A DNA stretch of 64,000 bases. Origin: Hyphomicrobiales bacterium. Its GTDB lineage: Bacteria; Pseudomonadota; Alphaproteobacteria; Rhizobiales; Devosiaceae. The first letter of the stretch is position 1. Each line of letters opens with the position of its first letter. This document shows, piece by piece, positions 36,307-45,994 of the stretch. The stretch lies in NCBI GenBank assembly GCA_026981645.1, contig JALSII010000005.1, positions 1 to 64,000 of the forward strand, in the 5' to 3' direction. The notes beneath the pieces were generated by a model, which was not told the origin of the DNA, did not search any database, and worked only from the letters and a program-made list of their open reading frames with translations. Made by a program: the position numbers and the translations under genes.

Positions 36307-37671
36307 ATGACCACGCCCCTGACATTTGAAAGTTTGAAAATACAGGTCGCCAGCGGCGAAATCGATACGGTTCTGGCCTGTCTTGTCGATATGCAGGGAC
36401 GCCTGATGGGCAAGCGCTTCCACGCCCAGCACTTTGTGGACTCAGCTTTTGAGGAAACCCATTGCTGCAACTATCTGCTGGCCACCGATCTTGAGATGGG
36501 CACCCCCGACGGCTACGCCTCCACCAGCTGGCAGTCCGGCTATGGCGACTATATCATGAAGCCGGACCTTGAGACCCTTCGCCCCGTACCCTGGCTTGAA
36601 GGCACCGCCATGGTGCTGTGCGACGTACTCGACCACAAGACCCACGCCGATGTGCCCCACTCCCCCCGCGCCGTGCTCAAAAAGCAAATCTCCCGGCTTG
36701 AAGAAATGGGCCTTTCAGCCATGATGGCCACCGAACTTGAGTTTTTCCTGTTCGAGAAAAGCCTTGATGAAATCCGCGCCGAGCATTTCGTCAATCTTGA
36801 GCCCATCAGCGCCTACAATGAAGATTATCACATTCTCCAGACCACCAAGGAAGAGGCCATTATGCGCCCCATCCGCAACCATCTGTTTGCCGCCGGCATC
36901 CCGGTGGAAAACACCAAGGGTGAAGCTGAAGCGGGCCAGGAGGAGCTCAACATCCGCTACGGCGCGCCGCTCGATTGCGCCGATTTTCACACCATCGCCA
37001 AACACGCGGTAAAGGAAATCGCCTGGGCCAAGGGCCACGCCGTGACCTTTATGCCTAAATGGCACAAAGACCGGGTGGGCAGTTCTGCCCATGTGCACCA
37101 ATCCCTGTGGAAGGGAAAGACTTCCGCCTTTTATGACAAGGACAAGAAGCATTCCATGTCTGACATGATGCGCTCTTACGTGGCCGGGCTGATAAAATAC
37201 GCCCCCGACTACACCTATTTCCTTGCCCCCTATATCAATAGTTACAAGCGCTTCCAGAAAGGCTCATTTGCTCCCACCGGCACTGCCTGGTCGGTGGACA
37301 ACCGCACCGCCGGTTTTCGCCTCTGTGGAGAGAACACCAAAGCCGTGCGCATCGAGTGCCGCATCGGCGGTTCCGACATGAACCCCCATCTGGCCATGGC
37401 CGCCCAGCTTGCCGCCGGCCTCAAGGGTGTAAAAGAAAAACTTGAGCTTGAACCGCCTCTTGCCGGAGACGCCTATTCCAGCAAGAATGTCGACCACATC
37501 CCGGCCAACCTGCGTGACGCCGAAACTGCCCTCAAAAACTCAAAAATGCTGCGCGAAGCCCTTGGTGATGATGTTGTTGAGCATTATTCTCGTGCCGCCC
37601 GCTGGGAAATCGAAGAATTTGAACGCGTGGTCACCACTTATGAAATCGCCCGCGGATTTGAGAGGGCCTGA
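36307..37671 (+). CDS. Glutamine-synthetase-like gamma-glutamyl ligase (PuuA/IpuC/GlnA4-type)
   Basis: 454-residue member of the glutamine synthetase superfamily. The ATP/metal core is visible: ATELEFFLFEK, EAEAGQEELNIRYG, GSSAHVHQSLW, NRTAGFRLC and RIECRIGGSDMNPHLAMA. The start at 36307 follows GGGAA; the frame is open to 36244. Proteins of this branch join glutamate to a primary amine instead of ammonia (polyamines, isopropylamine, ethanolamine). With an adjacent aldehyde dehydrogenase, alcohol dehydrogenase and FGase-family hydrolase, an amino-alcohol substrate is proposed. Confidence 0.9.
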   Translation: MTTPLTFESLKIQVASGEIDTVLACLVDMQGRLMGKRFHAQHFVDSAFEETHCCNYLLATDLEMGTPDGYASTSWQSGYGDYIMKPDLETLRPVPWLEGTAMVLCDVLDHKTHADVPHSPRAVLKKQISRLEEMGLSAMMATELEFFLFEKSLDEIRAEHFVNLEPISAYNEDYHILQTTKEEAIMRPIRNHLFAAGIPVENTKGEAEAGQEELNIRYGAPLDCADFHTIAKHAVKEIAWAKGHAVTFMPKWHKDRVGSSAHVHQSLWKGKTSAFYDKDKKHSMSDMMRSYVAGLIKYAPDYTYFLAPYINSYKRFQKGSFAPTGTAWSVDNRTAGFRLCGENTKAVRIECRIGGSDMNPHLAMAAQLAAGLKGVKEKLELEPPLAGDAYSSKNVDHIPANLRDAETALKNSKMLREALGDDVVEHYSRAARWEIEEFERVVTTYEIARGFERA

Positions 37672-37716
37672 ATACACCCGCCTGCCAGATAAGACCGCCA
37701 GGAAAGACCAATAACA

Positions 37717-39102
37717 ATGAGCAAACAACTGCAACTGATATCTCCCGTTGACGGGAGTGTTTTTGCCGAACGCCCGGTTGTCAGCCGCGCTGAAGCAGAC
37801 AAAATCGTCACCAACGCCAGAGCAGCGCAAAAAAGCTGGGCCGCGTTGGCATTGGACGAGCGCATAAAGCTGGTCAATGCAGCTATTGCCCGCCTTGGCG
37901 AAATGAATGACGAGATAACCATCGAGCTGGCCCACATGATGGGCCGCCCGGTGCGTTACGGGGGCGAATTTGGCGGTGTCAACGAGCGCGCCTCCCACAT
38001 GGCCGCCATCGCCCGGGAAGCCCTCAAACCCGTCATTGTCGAGGACAGCGCCGATTTCGAGCGCCGCATCGTGCGCGAGCCCCACGGCGTGGTGCTGGTC
38101 ATTGCCCCCTGGAACTATCCCTATATGACCGCCATCAACACGGTTGTTCCCGCTCTGATTGCCGGCAACAGCGTAATCCTTAAACACGCAACCCAGACAT
38201 TGCTGGTCGGCGAACGTCTTGTGGCTGCCTTCGTTGAAGCGGGCGTTCCCGCCCATGTATTCCAGAACATATTCCTTGACCATGGCACAACATCCGACCT
38301 TATCGCCGCAGGCTCGTTTGATTTCCTGAACTTCACCGGCTCGGTCGGTGGTGGTATTGCCATGGAAAAAGCCGCCGCCGGAACTTTTACGCCCATGGGT
38401 CTTGAACTTGGCGGCAAGGACCCCGGCTATGTGATGGAGGACGCCAACCTTGACGCCGCCGTTGACACCCTGATGGACGCCGCCATGTATAATGCGGGCC
38501 AGTGCTGTTGCGGCATCGAGCGCATCTATGTGCATGAAAACCTGTTTGACACCTTTGTGGAAAAAGCCGTCGCCATTGTCTCCGCCTATAAGCTGGGCAA
38601 CCCGCTGGACCCCGAAACCACCATGGGACCCATGGCCAGTGTCAGATTTGCGCAAGAAGTGCGCGACCAGACAAAAGAAGCCCTCGCCGACGGCGCAAAG
38701 GCGCTCATTGACCCCGAAAACTTCCCTGAGGACGATGGCGGTGCCTATCTGATGCCTCAGATTCTTGTGGACGTCACCCACGACATGCGGGTGATGCGCG
38801 ACGAGAGCTTTGGCCCCGTGGTCGGCATTATGCCGGTCAAAAGTGACGAACAGGCCATTGAACTGATGAACGACAGCGAGTTTGGCCTCACCGCCTCCCT
38901 GTGGACCGCTGACACTAACCGCGCCGCCGCCATCGGCGCACAAATCGATACCGGAACCATCTTCATGAATCGGGCCGACTATCTCGACCCGGCCCTGTGC
39001 TGGACCGGATGCAAGAATACCGGCCGCGGCGGCTCGCTCTCGGTCATCGGCTACCAGAACCTGACAAGGCCAAAATCCTATCACCTGAAAAAAACCAACT
39101 GA
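37717..39102 (+). CDS. NAD(P)-dependent aldehyde dehydrogenase
   Basis: 461-residue ALDH-superfamily enzyme that oxidises an aldehyde to a carboxylate. The NAD-binding strand APWNYPYMTAIN, the LELGGKDPGYV general-base motif and the YNAGQCCCGIER catalytic-cysteine region are all present. The start follows the ligase stop by 45 bases. In the proposed pathway it would turn a gamma-glutamyl-amino aldehyde into the acid. Closest characterised roles are PuuC-like and IpuI-like; exact substrate unknown. Confidence 0.93.
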   Translation: MSKQLQLISPVDGSVFAERPVVSRAEADKIVTNARAAQKSWAALALDERIKLVNAAIARLGEMNDEITIELAHMMGRPVRYGGEFGGVNERASHMAAIAREALKPVIVEDSADFERRIVREPHGVVLVIAPWNYPYMTAINTVVPALIAGNSVILKHATQTLLVGERLVAAFVEAGVPAHVFQNIFLDHGTTSDLIAAGSFDFLNFTGSVGGGIAMEKAAAGTFTPMGLELGGKDPGYVMEDANLDAAVDTLMDAAMYNAGQCCCGIERIYVHENLFDTFVEKAVAIVSAYKLGNPLDPETTMGPMASVRFAQEVRDQTKEALADGAKALIDPENFPEDDGGAYLMPQILVDVTHDMRVMRDESFGPVVGIMPVKSDEQAIELMNDSEFGLTASLWTADTNRAAAIGAQIDTGTIFMNRADYLDPALCWTGCKNTGRGGSLSVIGYQNLTRPKSYHLKKTN

Positions 39103-39116
39103 GAAAGGGCGCCGCC

Positions 39117-40262
39117 ATGAAACTGTTTGGTAACTGGTCTTATCCAACCGCAATAAAATTTGGCGCCGGGCGCATTTCTGAACTTGCCGAAGCCTGCGCC
39201 CAGGCCGGCATCAAGAAGCCGCTTCTGGTCACCGACAAGGGGCTGGCTGACCTGCCCATCACCCAAAATGCCCTCGACATTCTGGACAAGGCAGGTCTGG
39301 GCCGCACCATGTTCTCGAAGGTTGACCCAAACCCCAACGAAATCAACCTCGCCGCCGGGGTAAAGACCTTTAGGGATGGCGGCCACGATGGCGTCATTGC
39401 CTTTGGCGGCGGCTCGGGGCTTGATTTGGGCAAAATGGTTGCTTTCATGGCCGGTCAGACCCGCCCCATCTGGGATTTTGAAGATATTGGCGACTGGTGG
39501 ACCCGCGCCAACACCGAGACAATCGCCCCCATCATTGCCGTACCCACCACCGCAGGCACCGGCTCTGAAGTCGGCCGGGCCAGCGTCATCACAGATAGTC
39601 AGACCCATGTGAAAAAAATCATCTTTCACCCCAGGGTGCTGCCGGCAATTGTCATCGCCGACCCTGAGCTGACCCTTGGCATGCCCCCCATTATCACCGT
39701 GGGCACCGGCATGGACGCCTTTGCCCATTGTCTGGAAGCCTTTTCTTCTCCCCATTACCACCCCATGAGCCAGGGCATCGCTCTTGAGGGCATGCGGCTG
39801 GTCAAGGAAAATCTGCCCCGTGTTTACGCTGATGGCACCGACATCCAGGCCCGCGCCCACATGATGAGCGCCGCCATGATGGGGGCTACCGCCTTCCAGA
39901 AAGGGCTGGGGGCCATCCATGCCCTCTCCCACCCCATCGGCGCCCTTTACAATACCCACCACGGCATGACCAACGCCGTGGTCATCCCCCCGGTTTTGAA
40001 GCTGAACCGCCCCGCAATCGAGGCCCGCATCAGCGAAGCTGCCGGCTATCTGGGCATTTCGGGCGGCTTTGACGGCTTTTACGATTATGTTCTCGTTCTG
40101 CGCGAGCAACTGGGCGTACCGGACAAGCTCCGCGACCTTGGGGTTGCCACCAACCGCATCGCCGAGCTGACCGAAATGGCCCTGAAAGACCCCTCCTGCG
40201 GCGGCAATCCGGTGGAACTCACCGCTGAAAACGTCACGCGATTGTTCAACCAGTGCATCTGA
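39117..40262 (+). CDS. Iron-containing alcohol dehydrogenase
   Basis: 381-residue group III alcohol dehydrogenase. The start at 39117 has AAGGG upstream; a frame reading back into the ALDH gene is not family-like. The NAD-binding GGGSGLDLGK motif and the iron-site residues in MDAFAHCLEAFSS and GAIHALSHPIGALYNTHHG are intact. It lies 14 bases after the ALDH gene and last in the cluster, followed by a hairpin. It would oxidise the alcohol group before the ALDH step. Confidence 0.93.
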   Translation: MKLFGNWSYPTAIKFGAGRISELAEACAQAGIKKPLLVTDKGLADLPITQNALDILDKAGLGRTMFSKVDPNPNEINLAAGVKTFRDGGHDGVIAFGGGSGLDLGKMVAFMAGQTRPIWDFEDIGDWWTRANTETIAPIIAVPTTAGTGSEVGRASVITDSQTHVKKIIFHPRVLPAIVIADPELTLGMPPIITVGTGMDAFAHCLEAFSSPHYHPMSQGIALEGMRLVKENLPRVYADGTDIQARAHMMSAAMMGATAFQKGLGAIHALSHPIGALYNTHHGMTNAVVIPPVLKLNRPAIEARISEAAGYLGISGGFDGFYDYVLVLREQLGVPDKLRDLGVATNRIAELTEMALKDPSCGGNPVELTAENVTRLFNQCI

Positions 40263-40654
40263 GCCCGCACCCGAACCGGCCCAAACATGAAGGGCCGGCA
40301 AACCGCAGCTTTACTCATCCGCTCGGCAGCTACCTGCTCCGGTTTGTCCAAAGCCCTGCGCTCCAAGATTTCTGAAATTTTCTTGACAGGCTGAATGCGC
40401 TTGTTCAATATTTTTCACACCCGTTGCACCGTTTGATTTGACAAAGTCCGGTACTAGGGGAGATAGTTTTCTCTGGGAGGAAGAAAACTGGCAACGCACA
40501 GTTCGGACCGGGGGTCCGCAGCCAAAAAATTCGACTCGGGCGCGCAATGCGTATGTGTCCTGAATTCTGTTACAAGACTGACATGTAATTCTGTCATTCC
40601 TTGTCGCGCTGACTGATGCAAAACAAAAATACCGCAACTTAGAGAGGAACCAAC
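40263..40654 (+). promoter_or_regulatory. 392-base non-coding region upstream of the second family-5 ABC operon
   Basis: No gene is seen. It holds a candidate promoter (TTGACA 40383-40388, 17-base spacer, CAATAT 40406-40411), an inverted repeat AGTTTTC/GAAAACT (40465-40489), a hairpin CGGACC/GGTCCG (40504-40518), two direct copies of AATTCTGT (40563-40570 and 40587-40594), and a dyad TGACA-N8-TGTCA (40579-40596). This density suggests a long structured leader or several operators. Confidence 0.5.
40276..40298 (+). terminator. Hairpin after the alcohol dehydrogenase gene
   Basis: CCGGCCC (40276-40282) pairs with GGGCCGG (40292-40298) over a 9-base AT-rich loop, 14 bases after the stop. No T-run follows, so it is a possible rather than certain terminator for the TRAP/ligase operon. 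Confidence 0.55.
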
Positions 40655-42706
40655 ATGAGAAGAATACTTCTTGCAGGTGTCGCACTGGTGGCGTTAACCG
40701 GAATGGCGCAGGCAGCGTCACATTCCGGTTGCCCCACGGTGACCGTCGCCGATTCAATGGGAGTGGCCGCTGGTGCCTATCCCCAGCAATATGAGCTATC
40801 CGAATTTCAGGATCTGACCGGCTGCACACTGGAGTTTTCCGCAAACCCGGATATTGCAGAATTAAATGCTCGCATTCAGGGCAACCCGGATCTGCCTCCA
40901 CTGGCTGATCGTTTGCCATCGGAGCCGCTGGTTGTGGCTCCCTATGATGCTATCGGTAAATATGGCGGAACGCTGGATGTGCTCTCCAACGCCACAGAAT
41001 CGGGCACCTCGGATTTCATGTCCGTTCGCCACGTCAATCTGGTGCGCTTTTCGGATGATTTGCAGACCATTGTTCCAAATGTCGCCAAGGGCTGGGAATG
41101 GAACGACGACTTCACCCAACTGACATTCTTCTTGCGCGAAGGCCATAAATGGTCGGACGGTTCCCCGTTCACCGCCGAGGATGTGGAATTCTGGTATGAG
41201 AACCTCCAGATGGACCCCAACGTAATCGAGAGCCCCAAGAGTTATGCTCTTGTTGGCGGGGAACCCATGAGCGTTGATGTAATTGATGCAACCACGGTCC
41301 GTTTTAATCTTCCGGCACCAAAACCAGGTTTGCTTGCCCAGTTTGCTACCCATTATGCACAAGGCTTCCAGCCCAAGCATTTTCTTGGTCAGTTCCACCC
41401 CGATGTTGACCCCAACGCCGACGCCAATGCGCAGGCTCTCGGGTTTGAAAACGGCTATGCCGCGATCGCTGCCTATTATGGAAGTTCGGACTGGATGGAC
41501 ACCCCAACTCCAATGCTTTCATTCCCCGACAGGGTTGCCGGTTTCCCCGCAGCCGCAACGCCAACGCTGGAAAGCCACATCCTGGTTTCAGAATCCACAG
41601 AAGGTCGCCATCTGGTTGCCAACCCCTACTTCTTCCAGGTTGACACCGCGGGAAATCAGTTGCCTTACATCAGTGAACAGGACGAAATTTTTGTTGGTGA
41701 AACTGAAGTTCGCATCCTGAAACTGGTCAACGCAGAAGTTGATTATAAATCTCAGTCCCTGCAGCTTGATTCAGTACCTCTGCTTTTGGACGGTCAGGAA
41801 AAGGGCAATTACACGGTTGATCTGAAGCCTGAGATTGCCATGGCAACGTTTGCCTTCAATGTGACATCTGCGGATGAAGCCAAGCGCGAAGTGTTCGGCA
41901 ATCTGAAGTTCCGCCAGGCCATGTCTGTTGCGATCAATCGTGACGAAATCAACGAAGTTGCCTATTTCGGACTTGGCAAACCCCAGCAATATGTTTCATT
42001 TTCGCCCACACCATCATTTGTGAGCGAAGAGCTGGAACAATGGTATGCCCAGTACGACCCGGCCCTGGCCAATTCCCTTCTTGATGAAATAGGCTTTGTT
42101 GATCAGGACGGCGATGGCATGCGTGATTTGCCAAACGGCGAAAAACTGATCCTGAACCTGCAATTTACAACTCAGGGTATATCAAGCAAGCTGGTTGAAC
42201 TTGTCGCTCAGAATTGGAAGGACGTTGGTGTTGATACCACTGTGAAGGAAGTCACGACGGACGAATACCGCTCCGCCCAGTCTTCCAACCAGCTCGACGT
42301 CACCATGTTTGCCAAGAGCCAGCCTCTGCCGGTTATTCTTGGCACGGCTGAAATGTTTATTCCTCCCTTTGACAACTACTTCAACCTCAGAACAGCAATG
42401 CTGTGGGGCGAGTATGTTGAATCCGGTGGATCAGCAGGCATAGAGCCCCCCGCCTGGGTAAATCAGATGCGTGATGACATCTATGCATTTCAGTCAGCTA
42501 TTCCAGGCTCGGACGAGTCCAATGCGCTGGGAGCAAAAGTGGTTGAAGCTATGACGAAGAATCTTCTGTTTATCGGAACTGTGAAGGCGGTTGCGCCAAT
42601 CTATCACAACAACGACCTGAAGAACTTCACCGAGTTCAAAACCCAGTCCTATGCTTATTACCGGACCTATCCATACCGGGCAACGCAATGGTTCCTGGAC
42701 GAGTAG
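40655..42706 (+). CDS. ABC transporter substrate-binding protein, family 5, long form
   Basis: 683-residue periplasmic binding protein, longer than the usual ~530. Signal peptide cleavage is near AQAAS at residue 22. The SBP_bac_5 features are GWEWNDDFTQLTFFLREGHK, FTAEDVEFWYENL and KFRQAMSVAINRDEINEV. A calcium-loop-like DQDGDGMRDLPNG lies near residue 485. The first ~80 mature residues precede the normal fold and contain a Cys pair (26 and 57). Ribosome site GAGAGGA upstream. First gene of a complete five-gene ABC operon. Confidence 0.92.
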   Translation: MRRILLAGVALVALTGMAQAASHSGCPTVTVADSMGVAAGAYPQQYELSEFQDLTGCTLEFSANPDIAELNARIQGNPDLPPLADRLPSEPLVVAPYDAIGKYGGTLDVLSNATESGTSDFMSVRHVNLVRFSDDLQTIVPNVAKGWEWNDDFTQLTFFLREGHKWSDGSPFTAEDVEFWYENLQMDPNVIESPKSYALVGGEPMSVDVIDATTVRFNLPAPKPGLLAQFATHYAQGFQPKHFLGQFHPDVDPNADANAQALGFENGYAAIAAYYGSSDWMDTPTPMLSFPDRVAGFPAAATPTLESHILVSESTEGRHLVANPYFFQVDTAGNQLPYISEQDEIFVGETEVRILKLVNAEVDYKSQSLQLDSVPLLLDGQEKGNYTVDLKPEIAMATFAFNVTSADEAKREVFGNLKFRQAMSVAINRDEINEVAYFGLGKPQQYVSFSPTPSFVSEELEQWYAQYDPALANSLLDEIGFVDQDGDGMRDLPNGEKLILNLQFTTQGISSKLVELVAQNWKDVGVDTTVKEVTTDEYRSAQSSNQLDVTMFAKSQPLPVILGTAEMFIPPFDNYFNLRTAMLWGEYVESGGSAGIEPPAWVNQMRDDIYAFQSAIPGSDESNALGAKVVEAMTKNLLFIGTVKAVAPIYHNNDLKNFTEFKTQSYAYYRTYPYRATQWFLDE

Positions 42707-42846
42707 TTCTGAAACTCAAAACTCTTGAACCGCGGGCGGCAAATGCTGCCCGCGGCTTTTGGAAACTGCAGCCGCCGCCAGCATAAAAATCGGGAACTCA
42801 ACCCGCGACGGGGGAAACGCAAGGCAGGGGGGGAGAAAACAAGCCT

Positions 42847-43851
42847 ATGTATCAATTTGCTCGTTTTGCCTTAATACGCGCATTGCTGGCGTTGTTTACC
42901 CTGACACTGGTGTCGTTCATCGTTTTCACACTGATGGAACTGGTGCCTGGCGATTGCGCCGAGCGCTATCTTGCATTCAAAAATTCACAAGGGGCGGCCA
43001 TATCGGTTGCCGACATCGAGGCAGAACGCATCCGGCTTGGCCTGGACAAGCCATACGTTCAGCGTTGGGCCACATGGATTGCCAATGCCTTCAGGGGGGA
43101 ATTCGGCGACAGTTGTATCCTTCGGGTCAACATCTCCCAGCTGCTTGGTCAGAAATTCTGGCTCAGCCTGGGGATTTGCCTGTCCGCCCTTGTGGTGGCC
43201 TACGCCATCGCTATTCCTGTTGGCATCATCTCCGCCACCTCCAGGAACCCTTTCCTGAACAACTCCCTTCGTCTGGTTTCCTACCTTGGCCTGGCACTGC
43301 CAAACTTTTTACTGGCACTGATCATCATGTTGTTTTCAACCGTGGTTTTCGGGGACAGTCTGACCGGCCTGTTTTCGGCCGAATTTCGAGACGCGCCCTG
43401 GTCTCCCGAGCGGGTACAGGATTTCCTTTCCCGGGCCTGGCTGCCGGTATTTATTCTGGGCTGGTCGGCCACCGCTTTTGCCATTCAAACCGTGCGTGCG
43501 CTGATGTCCGACGAAATTGGCAAACTTTACGTAACCGCCGCTGCGGCGCGCGGGGTTTCGGGGCGTCGCCTGCTTCTTCGCTATCCGGCGAAACATGCAC
43601 TGACCCCCATCATCAATTCACTTGGTTTTGACCTCAACCGCATATTTAACGAACTGCCTATTGTGGCCCTGATCCTGACATTGACAGAGGCAGGCTCCCT
43701 GCTCATCGAGGCCCTGGCCCGTTCCAACGACCAGCAGCTTGCAGGTGCAATAATTTTCATGCTCACAGCAAGCATTGTTGCAATCAACTTCATCACTGAT
43801 ATCGCGCTGGCCCTGACCGATCCCCGCATTCGCCGAAGCATAGTGGGATAA
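42847..43851 (+). CDS. ABC transporter permease, DppB/OppB type
   Basis: 334-residue permease. N-terminal span, the family VPGDCAERYL segment, a periplasmic insertion (residues ~35-85) and the BPD_transp_1 domain with an EAA-like loop LYVTAAAARGVSGRRLLLRY near residue 235. It starts 140 bases after the binding-protein stop and precedes the DppC-like gene by 5 bases. Confidence 0.93.
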   Translation: MYQFARFALIRALLALFTLTLVSFIVFTLMELVPGDCAERYLAFKNSQGAAISVADIEAERIRLGLDKPYVQRWATWIANAFRGEFGDSCILRVNISQLLGQKFWLSLGICLSALVVAYAIAIPVGIISATSRNPFLNNSLRLVSYLGLALPNFLLALIIMLFSTVVFGDSLTGLFSAEFRDAPWSPERVQDFLSRAWLPVFILGWSATAFAIQTVRALMSDEIGKLYVTAAAARGVSGRRLLLRYPAKHALTPIINSLGFDLNRIFNELPIVALILTLTEAGSLLIEALARSNDQQLAGAIIFMLTASIVAINFITDIALALTDPRIRRSIVG

Positions 43852-43856
43852 GCACC

Positions 43857-44999
43857 ATGACAGACACAGCAGGTTCAAACAACGATCTCGATCAGAAGCG
43901 CAAAGAGGCCTACTTCACAGCCGGTCAGGGGCAACTGATCTGGGCGCGTTTCAAAAAACAAAAAGCGGCAATGGCAGGTGCGTTTGTACTCATTGCATTG
44001 ATTTTGTCAGGAATATTTGCGCCGTTCCTGACCCCTTATGATCCCACAATCGCGGGACGTAACGAAGCCTACCTCAACGGAGCACCAACAATCCCGAAAT
44101 TTTGCGATGACAACGGATGCTCATGGATACCCTTTATCTATTCATTTGAACGCACCCGATCAATTCAGACCAACTTTCGCTGGGTGACAACGGTTAACAC
44201 CGATAAACGCCGATATTTGACCTTCCTGCCCAAGGGAGACACCTACGATTTATTTGGAATGAAGTTCGACAGACATTTGTTCGGCGTTGATGAAGGAAAA
44301 ATTCACCTGTTTGGCACCGATTCCACAGGCAAGGATATTTTTTCACGTACGTTTCATGCCATCAACACCTCGCTCGCGGTGGGAACAATCGGAGTATTTC
44401 TCGCTTTCATGCTCGCGCTGATAATTGGCGGCATCTCAGGCTATTATGGAGGCTGGGTAGACTCCTTCCTGCAAATGTTCACCGACGCGGTTCGAACAAT
44501 TCCCACCATACCATTGTTCATGGCACTGGCCGCATTCATTCCCCCTGAGTGGAGTGCGGAGGCCCGGTTTTTCTTCATATCCATGATGCTTGGGTTTATC
44601 GGCTGGCCCACCCTTGCCCGGCGCGTGCGCACCCATTTGCTGACGGAGCGCAATCAGGAATATGTGCTTGCAGCGCAACTCTGCGGCGCAACGTCTGGAC
44701 ACGTCATCCGCAAACACCTGTTGCCCAGTTTCACCTCCTACATCATCGTCGATCTGGTGATTTCTTTTCCCTATATGGTGCTTTCTGAAACCGCTCTCAG
44801 CTTCATCGGCCTCGGCTTGAAGGATCCCGTGAACTCCCTTGGCGTGATGCTGCAAAACGTCACCAGCGCTGATGTGCTGCTCAACTATCAATGGTATTTC
44901 ATCCCTGTGATCTTTTTCATCACACTGGTTCTGGCATTTGTGTTTGTGGGCGATGGCCTCCGGGATGCTGCCGATCCATACGGAAACACCAAAAAATGA
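43857..44999 (+). CDS. ABC transporter permease, DppC/OppC type, with enlarged periplasmic loop
   Basis: 380-residue permease, about 80 longer than most DppC proteins. After span 1 (about residues 37-58) there is an enlarged periplasmic region (about 60-155) with a CDDNGC pair, ahead of the standard LFGTDSTGKDIFSRT motif and membrane domain. The EAA loop is YVLAAQLCGATSGHVIRKHL near residue 265. The stop overlaps the ATPase start (ATGA). Confidence 0.92.
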   Translation: MTDTAGSNNDLDQKRKEAYFTAGQGQLIWARFKKQKAAMAGAFVLIALILSGIFAPFLTPYDPTIAGRNEAYLNGAPTIPKFCDDNGCSWIPFIYSFERTRSIQTNFRWVTTVNTDKRRYLTFLPKGDTYDLFGMKFDRHLFGVDEGKIHLFGTDSTGKDIFSRTFHAINTSLAVGTIGVFLAFMLALIIGGISGYYGGWVDSFLQMFTDAVRTIPTIPLFMALAAFIPPEWSAEARFFFISMMLGFIGWPTLARRVRTHLLTERNQEYVLAAQLCGATSGHVIRKHLLPSFTSYIIVDLVISFPYMVLSETALSFIGLGLKDPVNSLGVMLQNVTSADVLLNYQWYFIPVIFFITLVLAFVFVGDGLRDAADPYGNTKK

Positions 45000-45994
45000 A
45001 CAGGCTTCTGGATGTTGAAAATCTCACCCTGCAATTTGACACCGATGAGGGCCGCATAACCGCCGTCGACAACGTATCCTTCACCCTTGGAGCAGGGGAA
45101 GTCATGGGGTTGGTGGGCGAAAGCGGCTCGGGCAAATCCGTCACTGCAAAGTCTTTGATGAAGCTGAACCCGGACAATGCAATTTACGGGGACGAGACAA
45201 AAATCATTCTGCATCTGGACGGTGGCCCCGTGGATATCATGTCCCTGCACACCTCCAGCGACCTCAAGGTCATCCGGGGCGGTGCCATTTCCATGATCTT
45301 TCAGGAACCCATGGCCAGCTTTGCTCCCGCCATCACCATCGGGAACCAGATGGTCGAGCAACTCCAGATCCACACTGATATGACCGCCAAAAAAGCTCAG
45401 GAACTGTCCATTGAAATGCTGGCCCGTGTGGGCATTTCCGATGCCTCCACCCGTTTCAAACAGTTTGCCTTTGAGCTCTCGGGCGGCATGCGCCAGCGTG
45501 CAATGATTGCCATGGCCCTGTCCACAAAACCCAAACTGCTCATCGCCGACGAACCCACCACCGCTCTTGATGTAACCATTCAGGCCCAGGTCATCGACCT
45601 GATGAAGGATCTGGTTTCAGAATTTGGCATGGGCATCATCTTTATTACCCATGACCTTGGCGTCATCGCCCAGACCGCCGATTCCGTTGCCGTGATGTAT
45701 CTGGGTCGACTGGTCGAACAGGGCCCGGTGCGCGAGGTCATCCGCACCCCCGCCCACCCCTATACAAAAGGCCTGATCGCCGCCCTCCCCCAACTCGACG
45801 ATCTGGACGTGCCTCTGACGCCTATTCCCGGCGACATCCCCTCGCCCCTCGAACGGCCGCCCGGTTGTGTTTTCAATACCAGATGCGCCGTTGCCATCGA
45901 GGGCCTGTGCACCAGGGAAATCCCCCTGTTCACACAAGTTGCCCAAAAGCATCAGGTAGCCTGCCACCTGTACAGTGAGGGGGATGACAAATGA
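44996..45994 (+). CDS. ABC transporter ATP-binding protein, DppD/OppD type
   Basis: 332-residue ATPase. The start at 44996 overlaps the permease stop. Walker A is [13 protein letters not shown], the Q-loop [12 protein letters not shown], the signature [16 protein letters not shown], Walker [14 protein letters not shown] and the C-terminal oligopeptide-ABC Cys-rich tail [17 protein letters not shown], which in DppD-type proteins binds an Fe-S cluster or metal. Overlaps the second ATPase by 4 bases. Confidence 0.95.
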   Translation: MNRLLDVENLTLQFDTDEGRITAVDNVSFTLGAGEVMGLVGESGSGKSVTAKSLMKLNPDNAIYGDETKIILHLDGGPVDIMSLHTSSDLKVIRGGAISMIFQEPMASFAPAITIGNQMVEQLQIHTDMTAKKAQELSIEMLARVGISDASTRFKQFAFELSGGMRQRAMIAMALSTKPKLLIADEPTTALDVTIQAQVIDLMKDLVSEFGMGIIFITHDLGVIAQTADSVAVMYLGRLVEQGPVREVIRTPAHPYTKGLIAALPQLDDLDVPLTPIPGDIPSPLERPPGCVFNTRCAVAIEGLCTREIPLFTQVAQKHQVACHLYSEGDDK

